This document shows positions 25,826 through 33,624 of a stretch of 64,000 nucleotides of DNA, in pieces. Position 1 is the first letter of the stretch. Each line of letters begins with the position of its first letter. The notes below the pieces were generated by a model that was not told the DNA's origin, ran no database searches, and saw only the letters and a program-made list of their open reading frames with translations. Made by a program: the position numbers and the translations under genes. Origin of the DNA: Lachnospiraceae bacterium C1.1. GTDB taxonomy: Bacteria; Bacillota; Clostridia; Lachnospirales; Lachnospiraceae. Location of the stretch: contig JAUISW010000001.1 of assembly GCA_030434875.1 (NCBI GenBank), positions 1,933,501 through 1,997,500 of the forward strand, read 5' to 3'.

Positions 25826-26707
25826 TTAATAATTTCTGAGTACTGAATCCATAAAATCGACCTCCGCCTTCCAGCCTGTGTCGTTTCGAATCTTCTGTAC
25901 AGAGGGCATGAGCGACACATATGGTATCGGCGGTTCACCATAGTCTATAAGGATATCCGGAGCATACTGTGCGCGGAGCATCTCCATAAAATATTTAAGC
26001 GGATGATAATCTCCGTTTGCAATATTATAAATCTCACCGTTACGTCCCTTTTCTCCGAGTGCAATTATCGCCTCCGCTGCATCTCCGGCATCGAGATAAT
26101 CCCAATTCTGCGTTGCGGCACTTATATGAGGAATTTCCTTTGCCTTAAGCTTATCAATGATATCCGGAAGGAGCCTGCCCTTAGGTTCATATTTTCCATA
26201 AAGGCTGAATATCCGTCCCCATACCCATTCAATCCCAATCTGTTCCGCACGAAATCTCGTCAGATAACAGGCTGAAATCTTTGCTGCACCATAGGCAGAG
26301 AAAGGATCCGCCATCATATCTTCTGTGATGAGTTCTTTTTTTACACCATATTCTGCCTGAGATCCTGTTGCGACAAATCGTTTGCAGCTAAGCCTCGAGG
26401 CAGAGCTCAATGCCATCAGACTAGCTTTAATATTTGCATTCTGCTCTTCAAACTCATTTCTTCCCCCTGCCCATGCCAGATGAAAGAAAATATCACATTC
26501 CTCTCTTATCCTTGCCGGAAGCAGATCATAGGAATTCATGTCACAATCAACCAGCTTTATAACATCATCCGAAAATTTATTAAATCTGTCATTATGTGCC
26601 GAGCCCTCTCTTACGAGCGCATATACAAAATAACCATGCTCTATCAGATGCTCGACTAAATTTGCTCCTGCGAAGCCCGCTGCCCCGCTAACTATAGCTT
26701 TTTTCAT
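25826..26707 (-). CDS. NAD-dependent sugar epimerase/dehydratase family protein
   Basis: An extended short-chain dehydrogenase of 293 residues. The Rossmann motif is VSGAAGFAGANLVEHL, the catalytic pair is in YGAAKISACYL (YxxxK), and GRIFSLYGKYEPKGRLLP is typical of nucleotide-sugar epimerases and dehydratases. Its start overlaps the stop of the upstream CgeB-like glycosyltransferase by 4 bp, and its stop is about 20 bp before the AmrA/B gene. It could make or modify a nucleotide sugar for the neighbouring transferases. The exact product cannot be called. Confidence 0.85.
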   Translation of the reverse strand: MKKAIVSGAAGFAGANLVEHLIEHGYFVYALVREGSAHNDRFNKFSDDVIKLVDCDMNSYDLLPARIREECDIFFHLAWAGGRNEFEEQNANIKASLMALSSASRLSCKRFVATGSQAEYGVKKELITEDMMADPFSAYGAAKISACYLTRFRAEQIGIEWVWGRIFSLYGKYEPKGRLLPDIIDKLKAKEIPHISAATQNWDYLDAGDAAEAIIALGEKGRNGEIYNIANGDYHPLKYFMEMLRAQYAPDILIDYGEPPIPYVSLMPSVQKIRNDTGWKAEVDFMDSVLRNY

Positions 26708-27867
26708 TTTTCAAATGCTTTAATTATCATCTGAGGTATCCTCAATTGATAACTGTACCTTTCCTCCAAAGCCTTAAATCCGGCCTCGGCAATTTCTTTT
26801 CTTTCCTTATCGTGATTTAAATAATAATCAGATTTATATATAAGATCATCAATAGATTCATATACTGCGATCTCATTTCCTATCTCAAAAAGCTCTCCTA
26901 TCTCTTCCTGATAATTTGACAATACAAATCCACCGGAGCTCATTATATCAAAAATTCTCTGCGGAAGTCCTGTACGTATAGATTTTGATGTAATATTCAG
27001 ATTGATCTTGGAATTTCTGAAAATCAGCGGCATTTCTGTAACAGAATTTGCCGGTCCCATATTTTTTATTTTTTTTAATTCCGATGTATCGCTCATCGTA
27101 TAAAGATTCACTGTAAATCTGTCCGAAAGCGCCTTCATCGTATCAACCCGTTCCATTGCAGATATCTTACTTCCAATGTACAGCTGTGACATTGTAATTT
27201 TATCAGTCAGATACGACTCTCCATCCAGTTCATAAAATGAAAGATGATGTTCCTTGAATTCCCTTACAATTCTGTCATCTAAAAGATCATCAATTATCCA
27301 CGCACCATATATTCTTTCCTGTGCCTTCATTATCCCCTCAAGGTAGCCCTCGTCATGAGGATTTAATCCCCTTTTGTTGTCATAGAAACACTTTTCAGTA
27401 TACAAAGAACCCACAAAAGAAATATCATGTGAAAATTTAGCAGAATCCGTGGCACTCAGATTATCAAAAATTTTTTTATTTTTATTTGTTCCAGCTGCCA
27501 ATGGAAAATAAAAAATATTCTCCGGATTAAACTCCTTCACATCCTCATACTGCGCCCTGTCAAAGATAAATACCCTGTTCCATTTATTTGATATCTGCTT
27601 AAAAAAAAGTTCCATTACCGGACAGTCCACAATCCATGAAACATAACGTATATGATAAATATTACAGATATCAGAGATCAGCGGAAAAAAATCAATAGAA
27701 AAAATACAATCCGGATTATGGCTTTCTATCGATTCCTTAATTCTGGTAAGCTCATTAAGGTCATTTGCCTCCATCATTAATTCTACTGACTCTATTCCCA
27801 GTTCAGAAAATGTTACCGCAATCTCACTTTCACAAATATTTCTATATCTATAAAATAAGATTTTCAT
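26704..27867 (-). CDS. CgeB-like glycosyltransferase
   Basis: A 387-residue GT-B enzyme with a DUF3880-like N-terminal half and a Glyco_trans_1_2 (PF13524-type) C-terminal half. Family marks are PDCIFSIDFFPLI, the YVSWIVDCPV block, a phenylalanine-rich FIFDRAQYEDV, and the C-terminal SIRTGLPQRIFDIMSSGGFVLSNYQEEIGELF with GxxxxxRIFDIM and acidic EEI. CgeB of Bacillus is a spore-coat glycosylation protein; in motile clostridia homologues cluster with flagellins. This is the first of seven copies in the window. It is the upstream partner of the epimerase (4-bp overlap). Confidence 0.85.
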   Translation of the reverse strand: MKILFYRYRNICESEIAVTFSELGIESVELMMEANDLNELTRIKESIESHNPDCIFSIDFFPLISDICNIYHIRYVSWIVDCPVMELFFKQISNKWNRVFIFDRAQYEDVKEFNPENIFYFPLAAGTNKNKKIFDNLSATDSAKFSHDISFVGSLYTEKCFYDNKRGLNPHDEGYLEGIMKAQERIYGAWIIDDLLDDRIVREFKEHHLSFYELDGESYLTDKITMSQLYIGSKISAMERVDTMKALSDRFTVNLYTMSDTSELKKIKNMGPANSVTEMPLIFRNSKINLNITSKSIRTGLPQRIFDIMSSGGFVLSNYQEEIGELFEIGNEIAVYESIDDLIYKSDYYLNHDKERKEIAEAGFKALEERYSYQLRIPQMIIKAFEK

Positions 27868-27955
27868 TTTAGATCCCCTCTATACATTGCCTGGTCATTT
27901 GCATGTAAAAAAGACCGTTTAAAGATAATTTTTGTTGTTATAATGTAATCAAGGT

Positions 27956-28303
27956 GTAACTGTTCAGGGTACAATGTCATTAGCTTAAGTCATTTGAAAA
28001 ACTTTTTGCCGCATAAAGCGTCTTTTAAATGCGGTCAAAAAGTGTTTTCAAAGCTTAACTTAATGACATGATGCCAGGGTCAAAAGGTCATACAGCAGTC
28101 ATGCTTGCATGATCTGCTGCATGACTTGTTGACCCGCCCAATCATGAGGAAGTAGCCGTTTACGCAGTAAACAAGCGGATTCCGAATGATTGTAGCATTG
28201 CGTGAATTGCGAAGCAATGGAGCAATGCGTGGGCATCAGTTGGGGGCAAAATACCTTTTGACCCCAACATCATGACATTGGTTCAGGCTATCAGAACAGT
28301 TAC
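27956..28303. mobile_element. 348-bp non-coding element with terminal inverted repeats (MITE-like)
   Basis: The 498-bp gap between two divergent glycosyltransferase genes has no credible gene. It is bounded by GTAACTGTTC (27956-27965) and GAACAGTTAC (28294-28303), with inner AATGTCAT and ATGACATT arms. Inside are nested hairpins: ATGTCATTA...TAATGACAT (27974-28069), GGGTCAAAAGGT...ACCTTTTGACCCC, TTTAC...GTAAA and others. The same terminal arm forms a perfect palindrome at the 3' end of the AAA-ATPase gene near 31.9 kb. No transposase is present. It could be a non-autonomous element or a structured RNA. Confidence 0.6.
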
Positions 28304-28365
28304 CAGTTCCTAAGCCTTCATACATGGCTGAAAGTGAATCGCCCCTCAGAAAGGAAAAATATCCC

Positions 28366-29538
28366 ATGAATATACTCCTTATTGATATAGGTTCATTTAT
28401 ACAACCCGATATAATATATACACTGAACAAAATGAATATTAACTGTAAAAATATTAAATACATTTTCCCAAACGGCGACACTGGAAAATACCATAATGAA
28501 GAATTTGAAAGGCTTATGAGACAAGAGCTTAACGAATCCTCTTATGATGCCGTATTTTCTACTAATCTGATCCCTATTATAGGCAAAATAGCCTATGAGA
28601 GCAACCTTCCCTATATCGCATGGAGTTATGACAGTCCTCTTAACCTGTCCTCTCATGAATATTTTGATCTTCCAAACACAAATGTCTTTTTATTTGACCG
28701 GACAGAGGCTGAAAATTTCCGGAAATCAGGCTATGATAATTTCCATCATCTTCCCCTTGCTGTAAATTGTGAACGTCTTTCAAAAATTTCAGCAGAACCG
28801 AGGTTTCAGTCTGACATTTCTTTTGTCGGAAAACTATATAGTTCCACCTATCCCATTCTGAGATCAGAAATGGATCCTTATGAACAGGGATATTGCGATG
28901 CCCTCATAACTTCCCAGCTGAACATCTATGGCTCATATTTTATCAGTAACTCTTTAACTCCTGAACTTATAAATTCAATTAATCAGGCTTATAACTCCCG
29001 TGCTGGAAGATTAAAAAATCTGAGCCTTACTGCCGCGCAGCTTTCATATTCCATGGCAAGCCATATAACACATATAGAACGTATAAGCCTCCTTAATATG
29101 CTTTCTTCAAAATATGATGTTCACCTGTATACAGGCGAAGACATAACGGAAAATGAGCTTCTATCCAAAAAAGTCAGGGTTCATGGAACGCTGTCATACA
29201 GCGAAGAAATGCCTGCAGTTTTCAAATCAAGCAGCATCAATCTCTGCCCTGCGTTAAAGGCCACCCAGTCAGGTATACCCCTTCGTGCCCTTGACATCAT
29301 AGGCTCAGCCTCATTTATTCTCTCCAACTGGCAGGCAGAGCTTGCTGAAAATTTCATGGATGGCGAAGAGGTTGTCATGTATGAAAGCATGGAGGACGCT
29401 CTTGAAAAAGCAGATTTTTACCTTAAGCATAGCGAAATAAGGCAGTCTATCGCCCAGGCCGGATTCAGAAAAGCCTCTGAAAACTTCCGCTATGAGGACC
29501 GTATATCATACATGCTTCAGTGTTCAGTTGGTTCCTAA
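28366..29538 (+). CDS. CgeB-like glycosyltransferase
   Basis: A 390-residue paralogue of the 26.7-kb enzyme on the opposite strand. It shows YIAWSYDSPLN, VFLFDRTEAENFRKSG, DISFVGKLYSS and the C-terminal TQSGIPLRALDIIGSASFILSNWQAEL. The ATG at 28366 has AGAAAGGAAAA upstream; an in-frame ATG 14 codons earlier lacks a site and extends into the repeat element. The C-terminal motif is drifted (ALDIIGSA in place of IFDIMGAG), so donor or acceptor use may differ. Its last 15 bp overlap the convergent fucosyltransferase-like gene. Confidence 0.84.
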   Translation: MNILLIDIGSFIQPDIIYTLNKMNINCKNIKYIFPNGDTGKYHNEEFERLMRQELNESSYDAVFSTNLIPIIGKIAYESNLPYIAWSYDSPLNLSSHEYFDLPNTNVFLFDRTEAENFRKSGYDNFHHLPLAVNCERLSKISAEPRFQSDISFVGKLYSSTYPILRSEMDPYEQGYCDALITSQLNIYGSYFISNSLTPELINSINQAYNSRAGRLKNLSLTAAQLSYSMASHITHIERISLLNMLSSKYDVHLYTGEDITENELLSKKVRVHGTLSYSEEMPAVFKSSSINLCPALKATQSGIPLRALDIIGSASFILSNWQAELAENFMDGEEVVMYESMEDALEKADFYLKHSEIRQSIAQAGFRKASENFRYEDRISYMLQCSVGS

Positions 29539-30957
29539 ATCAAAAACGAATTCATTTTTCCATTTTCCCTGATTCATTTTTCTTGCTTCTGCTACCCCGC
29601 TGCATCCTCCGGAAGCAAGAAATGAATTGCATCTGGAAAGCAGATAAACCGCCAGGATATAATCTGCCCCAAGCTGCCAGCCATCAGCTCTGTCAGGATT
29701 CCTCCTGTGCATATTTGCAAGCAGGTCTCCGGGGCGGATTTTATACCTCTCCTGGTCTGTAAAAAAGGCTTTATCACCAAAACGTTCCTTATAATATTCA
29801 AAATAGTCTAAATCCTCAGTTGCGATAAAAACATAGTCCAGCTTCCATTCTTTCATGAGTTCGTCAATCTTATCCCCTACACATTCCATTGACGCATGAA
29901 TAGCATGATTATGGAGATGTGTGTTCACAAAATCTGTTCCTCTCGCAAGCACACCAAGAGTTTTATCCGGAAAAGGCAGAAATATTCTGCTTTTTTCCTC
30001 AATATATCTGCATATGCCAGGATTATAAATCCCGTTATGCCATTCAAGCTTTGTCCCTTCACTGTATCTGTCCATAATGGTCTGCATTATGCTTGCATTA
30101 TAGAGAAGAATAGGAGGAAAATAAACATTTTTACTTTCCATTACCTCATCCAGCTCATATCCCTCTGACTGGTTGAAAAATTTCCCCCATATATCATCCC
30201 CTGCAAAATTCTGATATATGCTCTTTATCCCCCATTCTATCGTCAGACGGAAAACCGGAATAAATCCCTTTTTTTTCGCATACAGTGCCAGCGAAACTGC
30301 CTTATTGAAAATCGTAAAAAGGCCTAAATTTTCGTAACCTGCATCAATGATAAAAAAACGCTTATCCGGATTTTTTTCACCTAATTCCCGCCTGTTGGTA
30401 AATAAAAAAGTGAATGTCATCACTTCATCATAGGTCATTATATTTTTATAATATCTGTCCATAGGCTCCTGATGCGGATGTCCTATTCTGATATCGAGAT
30501 ATTTTTCGGAAAAGAAATAATCTGCTGCATTCCTGTCAGACAATTCATCTTCCCATATACACTCTTTTCCCTCCATTTCAGGCAGCAGGTCAATGATATA
30601 TTTCCAGTTTTCACCCACAAAAACAATCTTTTTTCCATTCCATTGATTCAGCGCGGCCAGACATAATTCTGCCGAGCATTCATTGCAGTCCCGCAGAATC
30701 AATGTATCATACCTGTTCAGGAACCACAGATCCAGTTCCCCTGTATATTTGTATGAATGAACATATGATGTTGCCTCCCATCTCAAAGTGAACAGATCAT
30801 TTCCGGTTCCATCCACAACGACCAGATACGGAAAATAATTAATAAGCATCGCGGCTTCCATAAAAACTTCTTTACTTAATCTGATCCTTGCCTCATCTAT
30901 TCTGTCTCCGAGTACTTCAACCGCTTCTTCGTACTTGCTGTTATCAATAACTACCAT
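29524..30957 (-). CDS. fucosyltransferase-like GT-B protein
   Basis: A 477-residue protein without signal or membrane segment. The C-terminal half has GVLARGTDFVNTHLHNHAIH, resembling the H/R-G/R-TD motif of the O-fucosyltransferase/FUT8/NodZ superfamily, then VFIATEDLDYFEYYKERFGDKAFFTD and ILAVYLLSRCNSFLASGGCSGVAE, in the order expected for that fold. The N-terminal part is Rossmann-like (VVVDGTGND, LILRDCNE). It overlaps the GT11 fucosyltransferase gene upstream by 7 bp, which supports use of GDP-fucose or a similar donor. The acceptor is unknown. I am fairly sure of the superfamily, not the reaction. Confidence 0.62.
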   Translation of the reverse strand: MVVIDNSKYEEAVEVLGDRIDEARIRLSKEVFMEAAMLINYFPYLVVVDGTGNDLFTLRWEATSYVHSYKYTGELDLWFLNRYDTLILRDCNECSAELCLAALNQWNGKKIVFVGENWKYIIDLLPEMEGKECIWEDELSDRNAADYFFSEKYLDIRIGHPHQEPMDRYYKNIMTYDEVMTFTFLFTNRRELGEKNPDKRFFIIDAGYENLGLFTIFNKAVSLALYAKKKGFIPVFRLTIEWGIKSIYQNFAGDDIWGKFFNQSEGYELDEVMESKNVYFPPILLYNASIMQTIMDRYSEGTKLEWHNGIYNPGICRYIEEKSRIFLPFPDKTLGVLARGTDFVNTHLHNHAIHASMECVGDKIDELMKEWKLDYVFIATEDLDYFEYYKERFGDKAFFTDQERYKIRPGDLLANMHRRNPDRADGWQLGADYILAVYLLSRCNSFLASGGCSGVAEARKMNQGKWKNEFVFDLGTN

Positions 30958-31858
30958 TTTGTTCCCCCGTTATCAATCAATGGCCGGTTTCTGTTAGGAT
31001 TAATGCAAAATCTGAGTTTCTTATTCAGCAATGCGGACAGATAGCAAAATGCGCTGTTTGATAAGATCATATACCTGCAGTTTGACATAAGCCATGCATC
31101 TTTATATGCATTGTTTCCATGATTATTTGAGACATAATATATATCATTGAACCTGTCAAATCCCAGATTTTTTTCATTTTTTCTGCACCAGTCAATATCA
31201 TCAGAAAATACAAAAAGGCAGGTTTGGGGAAATTTTTCGATCATCTGCCCAGTCATGAACTTTATCGCTGAATTATCCGGTACCAGTCCTAAATCAACAT
31301 AATCCCCACGTCTTATATGTATGGCGCATGACTCTGTCTCATTTATCATCTTAAATATCTCTAAGTTCTTTCTGTCGTCAGCAGGCTTGAACTCCAACCT
31401 TTCTCCTGCCTCTTCCAATCTGTTCATCCAATACTTATGTATCCAGTAACCGTGATAATAAATATTCCCCTTCAGATCTAAAAGATTTAAATTCATTCTG
31501 TCAGCTTCATCGATCACCAGTGTTTTTCCATCAAAAGGATTCCAGGAAGATGAATAATCCGCCTCCAGAATTTTAATCATCTCCTCTCCATTATCCATAA
31601 AAATCTGCGGAATACTTTTTCCCTCCCTTTTTAATCCAAGCATGTATTCCCACACATCATTATCAAAGTAATTACTTATAAGCCTTGGTCTTACGCCAAA
31701 AAACCTGTCAATCTCATAGCCATTATGGACATCATTCACGAAAAAAAGGAGTCATCCAGAATCCATTCCTCATCAGGATGCCTTAATTGGCCAATCCTGA
31801 AAAAAACATATTGGAATGTCTGGTTCGCAAGTCCACCATTTAAGAAAACAAGCTTCAT
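30951..31858 (-). pseudogene. GT11 alpha-1,2-fucosyltransferase split by a frameshift in a 7-T tract
   Basis: The N-terminal 39 codons (from ATG at 31858, MKLVFLNGGLANQTFQYVFF) and a downstream frame of 262 codons together make one GT11 protein of about 302 residues. GT11 enzymes start with a G-GLGNQMFQY motif and have the HxRRGD(Y) donor site, here AIHIRRGDYVD, then an AWLMSNCRYMILSNSAFCYLSALLN block. The frames part at a homopolymer of seven T on the coding strand (plus 31741-31747); the first frame stops at 31736-31738. Eight T would restore it. This is either a true null or phase-variable allele, or a base-count error. The downstream frame opens with GTG. Confidence 0.85.
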
Positions 31859-31906
31859 TGACAATCCCCCTCATTTCTGCATCATTTTTAGCCAGCATCT
31901 GAAAAT

Positions 31907-31935
31907 GTAACTGTTCAGGTACCCTGAACAGTTAC
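31907..31935. repeat. 29-bp perfect palindrome at the end of the AAA-ATPase gene
   Basis: GTAACTGTTCAGG, a 3-nt loop TAC, and CCTGAACAGTTAC. It contains the AAA-ATPase stop codon, so the last five residues (VTVQGT) are encoded by it. It has the same arm as the element at 28 kb. No T-run follows, so it is not a standard terminator. Confidence 0.8.
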
Positions 31936-33600
31936 CATCAGTTTTATTTTTACCTCTTTTTTATAGAAAGCGATTCCATAGCAGAGTATCTGGTTGTATC
32001 CATTCAGACCCTCTGCATACCTCTGCCTCTCTATCTGTCTGACAGCCTCTTCACAGTCTTTTTCCATATCAGTCTCCCTGACAGATTTTTTTGTCTCTAT
32101 TATGATAGCCCGCCTGTTTTTCCTGTCTTTCAGCAGAATATCCGGTCTTCCAAGTCCCTTTTCCTTATTGGAATCTACACTGTATCCTCTTCCAACAAAT
32201 ACTCCCGTTAAAAAGGCATGGTAGTAATCTTCATGATAATCATTATAGCTTATAGTCTCCCATAGAAGATCTGATAATATTTTACCTGAATCCTTTTCAT
32301 CCTTATCCCATAATGCTCTTATAAGATTCCTTATGGTATCAGTATTTACTGTATCTTCAAAATAACGTACCACTGTATCTCTGAATATTGAAAGTATCTC
32401 CCGGTTTGGGATTCTTAACGAAACCATTTCACCTGTCTCTTCTGCGTCAGCTTTTGTAATATATCCTGTCATCAGAAGCACACTCCACAGATTATCCTCG
32501 GATGACTGCAGGCTGTCATAGGTCAGTTCGTCAGATATGTTCTGCATAATACATTCCCCGTTCATCAGAGCTTCAAATTTTTCCGTTACATCAAATTCAG
32601 TACGCTTTACAAAGTTCAGCAGTATCCCGTTATGACTTGTATTTTTCCAATAATTCTTTGGTTGTGCATCATTATCGTTTGACAGATCAGCCACATAATT
32701 CACGACATCCCACGGACAGTACATATGATCCTTACCAATAAGATATCCGTCGTACCACTCTTTTATCAAGGCTGCTTTATCTGTCAGTCGAAACTTATCC
32801 AGCATTTCCCGGACTTCGTTTTCCGAAAATCCAAAATAACTGCTGAATCTGTTATCTATTATCGAATACGAGACAAAATTATTCGTTCCTGTAAATATGC
32901 TTTCCTTTGCTATGCGCAGACATCCTGTTATCACTGCGAACTCTAAAAATTCATTGTCTTTAAGCGATGTGCTCATGATTCCCCTGATAAGGTCAAGCAT
33001 CCGGGAATAATATCTATTCTCCGGAGTATCCTTTTCACTTGCCCTTGCCAACGGGACATCATATTCGTCTATCAAAAGTATGACTTTTTTCCCATAAACC
33101 GCGTTCATCATTCTCATTAATATTTTAATGGAATTCTTTATGTCTGATTGTTCTGCTCTTTGAAACATCAGTCTTTGAAATATATCTCTATCGGCTTGAT
33201 TTACATTCTTCACATTTTCAATATCAGCTAATTTTTTGCACAAATCTGCTATACAGGATTTTAACATCCTATATGCCCCATCATAATCCTCTGACTCAAC
33301 ATCTTTTAATGAAAGGAAAATAACAGGATACTGATTCATCCATTTTTTACAAAACTCTTTGTGTTCACTGATGGCAAGTCCTTCAAAAACTGCTTTACTA
33401 TCCTTTCTGATATTAAAGAAATTCTCCATCATGCTCATCATGAGCGTCTTTCCAAATCTTCTCGGTCTGGTAAATAACGTAACCTTATTATCATTATTAT
33501 TTACCAGCTCATATATCAATTCCGTCTTATCAACATAATAATTTCCTGATTCCCTTAAATCTGCAAAATCAGACTTTCCCACGCCTATTTTTAACGCCAT
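31915..33600 (-). CDS. AAA-ATPase-like / PD-(D/E)XK nuclease-domain protein
   Basis: A 561-residue member of the common clostridial and Bacteroidetes family with a predicted AAA-ATPase N-terminal domain (PF09820-type) and a C-terminal PD-(D/E)XK domain (PF08011-type). Marks are FADLRESGNYYVDKTELIYEL, the Walker-like LFTRPRRFGKTLMMSM, LLIDEYDVPLARA, and GRPDILLKDRKNRRAIIIETKKS with Asp and ExK of the nuclease fold. These genes often occur in many copies per genome and have unknown function; association with mobile DNA has been suggested. It interrupts the glycosyltransferase run, and its end sits in a palindrome shared with a nearby repeat. Confidence 0.88.
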   Translation of the reverse strand: MALKIGVGKSDFADLRESGNYYVDKTELIYELVNNNDNKVTLFTRPRRFGKTLMMSMMENFFNIRKDSKAVFEGLAISEHKEFCKKWMNQYPVIFLSLKDVESEDYDGAYRMLKSCIADLCKKLADIENVKNVNQADRDIFQRLMFQRAEQSDIKNSIKILMRMMNAVYGKKVILLIDEYDVPLARASEKDTPENRYYSRMLDLIRGIMSTSLKDNEFLEFAVITGCLRIAKESIFTGTNNFVSYSIIDNRFSSYFGFSENEVREMLDKFRLTDKAALIKEWYDGYLIGKDHMYCPWDVVNYVADLSNDNDAQPKNYWKNTSHNGILLNFVKRTEFDVTEKFEALMNGECIMQNISDELTYDSLQSSEDNLWSVLLMTGYITKADAEETGEMVSLRIPNREILSIFRDTVVRYFEDTVNTDTIRNLIRALWDKDEKDSGKILSDLLWETISYNDYHEDYYHAFLTGVFVGRGYSVDSNKEKGLGRPDILLKDRKNRRAIIIETKKSVRETDMEKDCEEAVRQIERQRYAEGLNGYNQILCYGIAFYKKEVKIKLMVTVQGT

Positions 33601-33624
33601 CTAAGCCACCTCTATAACCACAGT

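Noticed and set aside
31915..33600. A defence or anti-phage ATPase-nuclease system
   Set aside because: The family is widespread with no proven defence role and no other defence gene is next to it.
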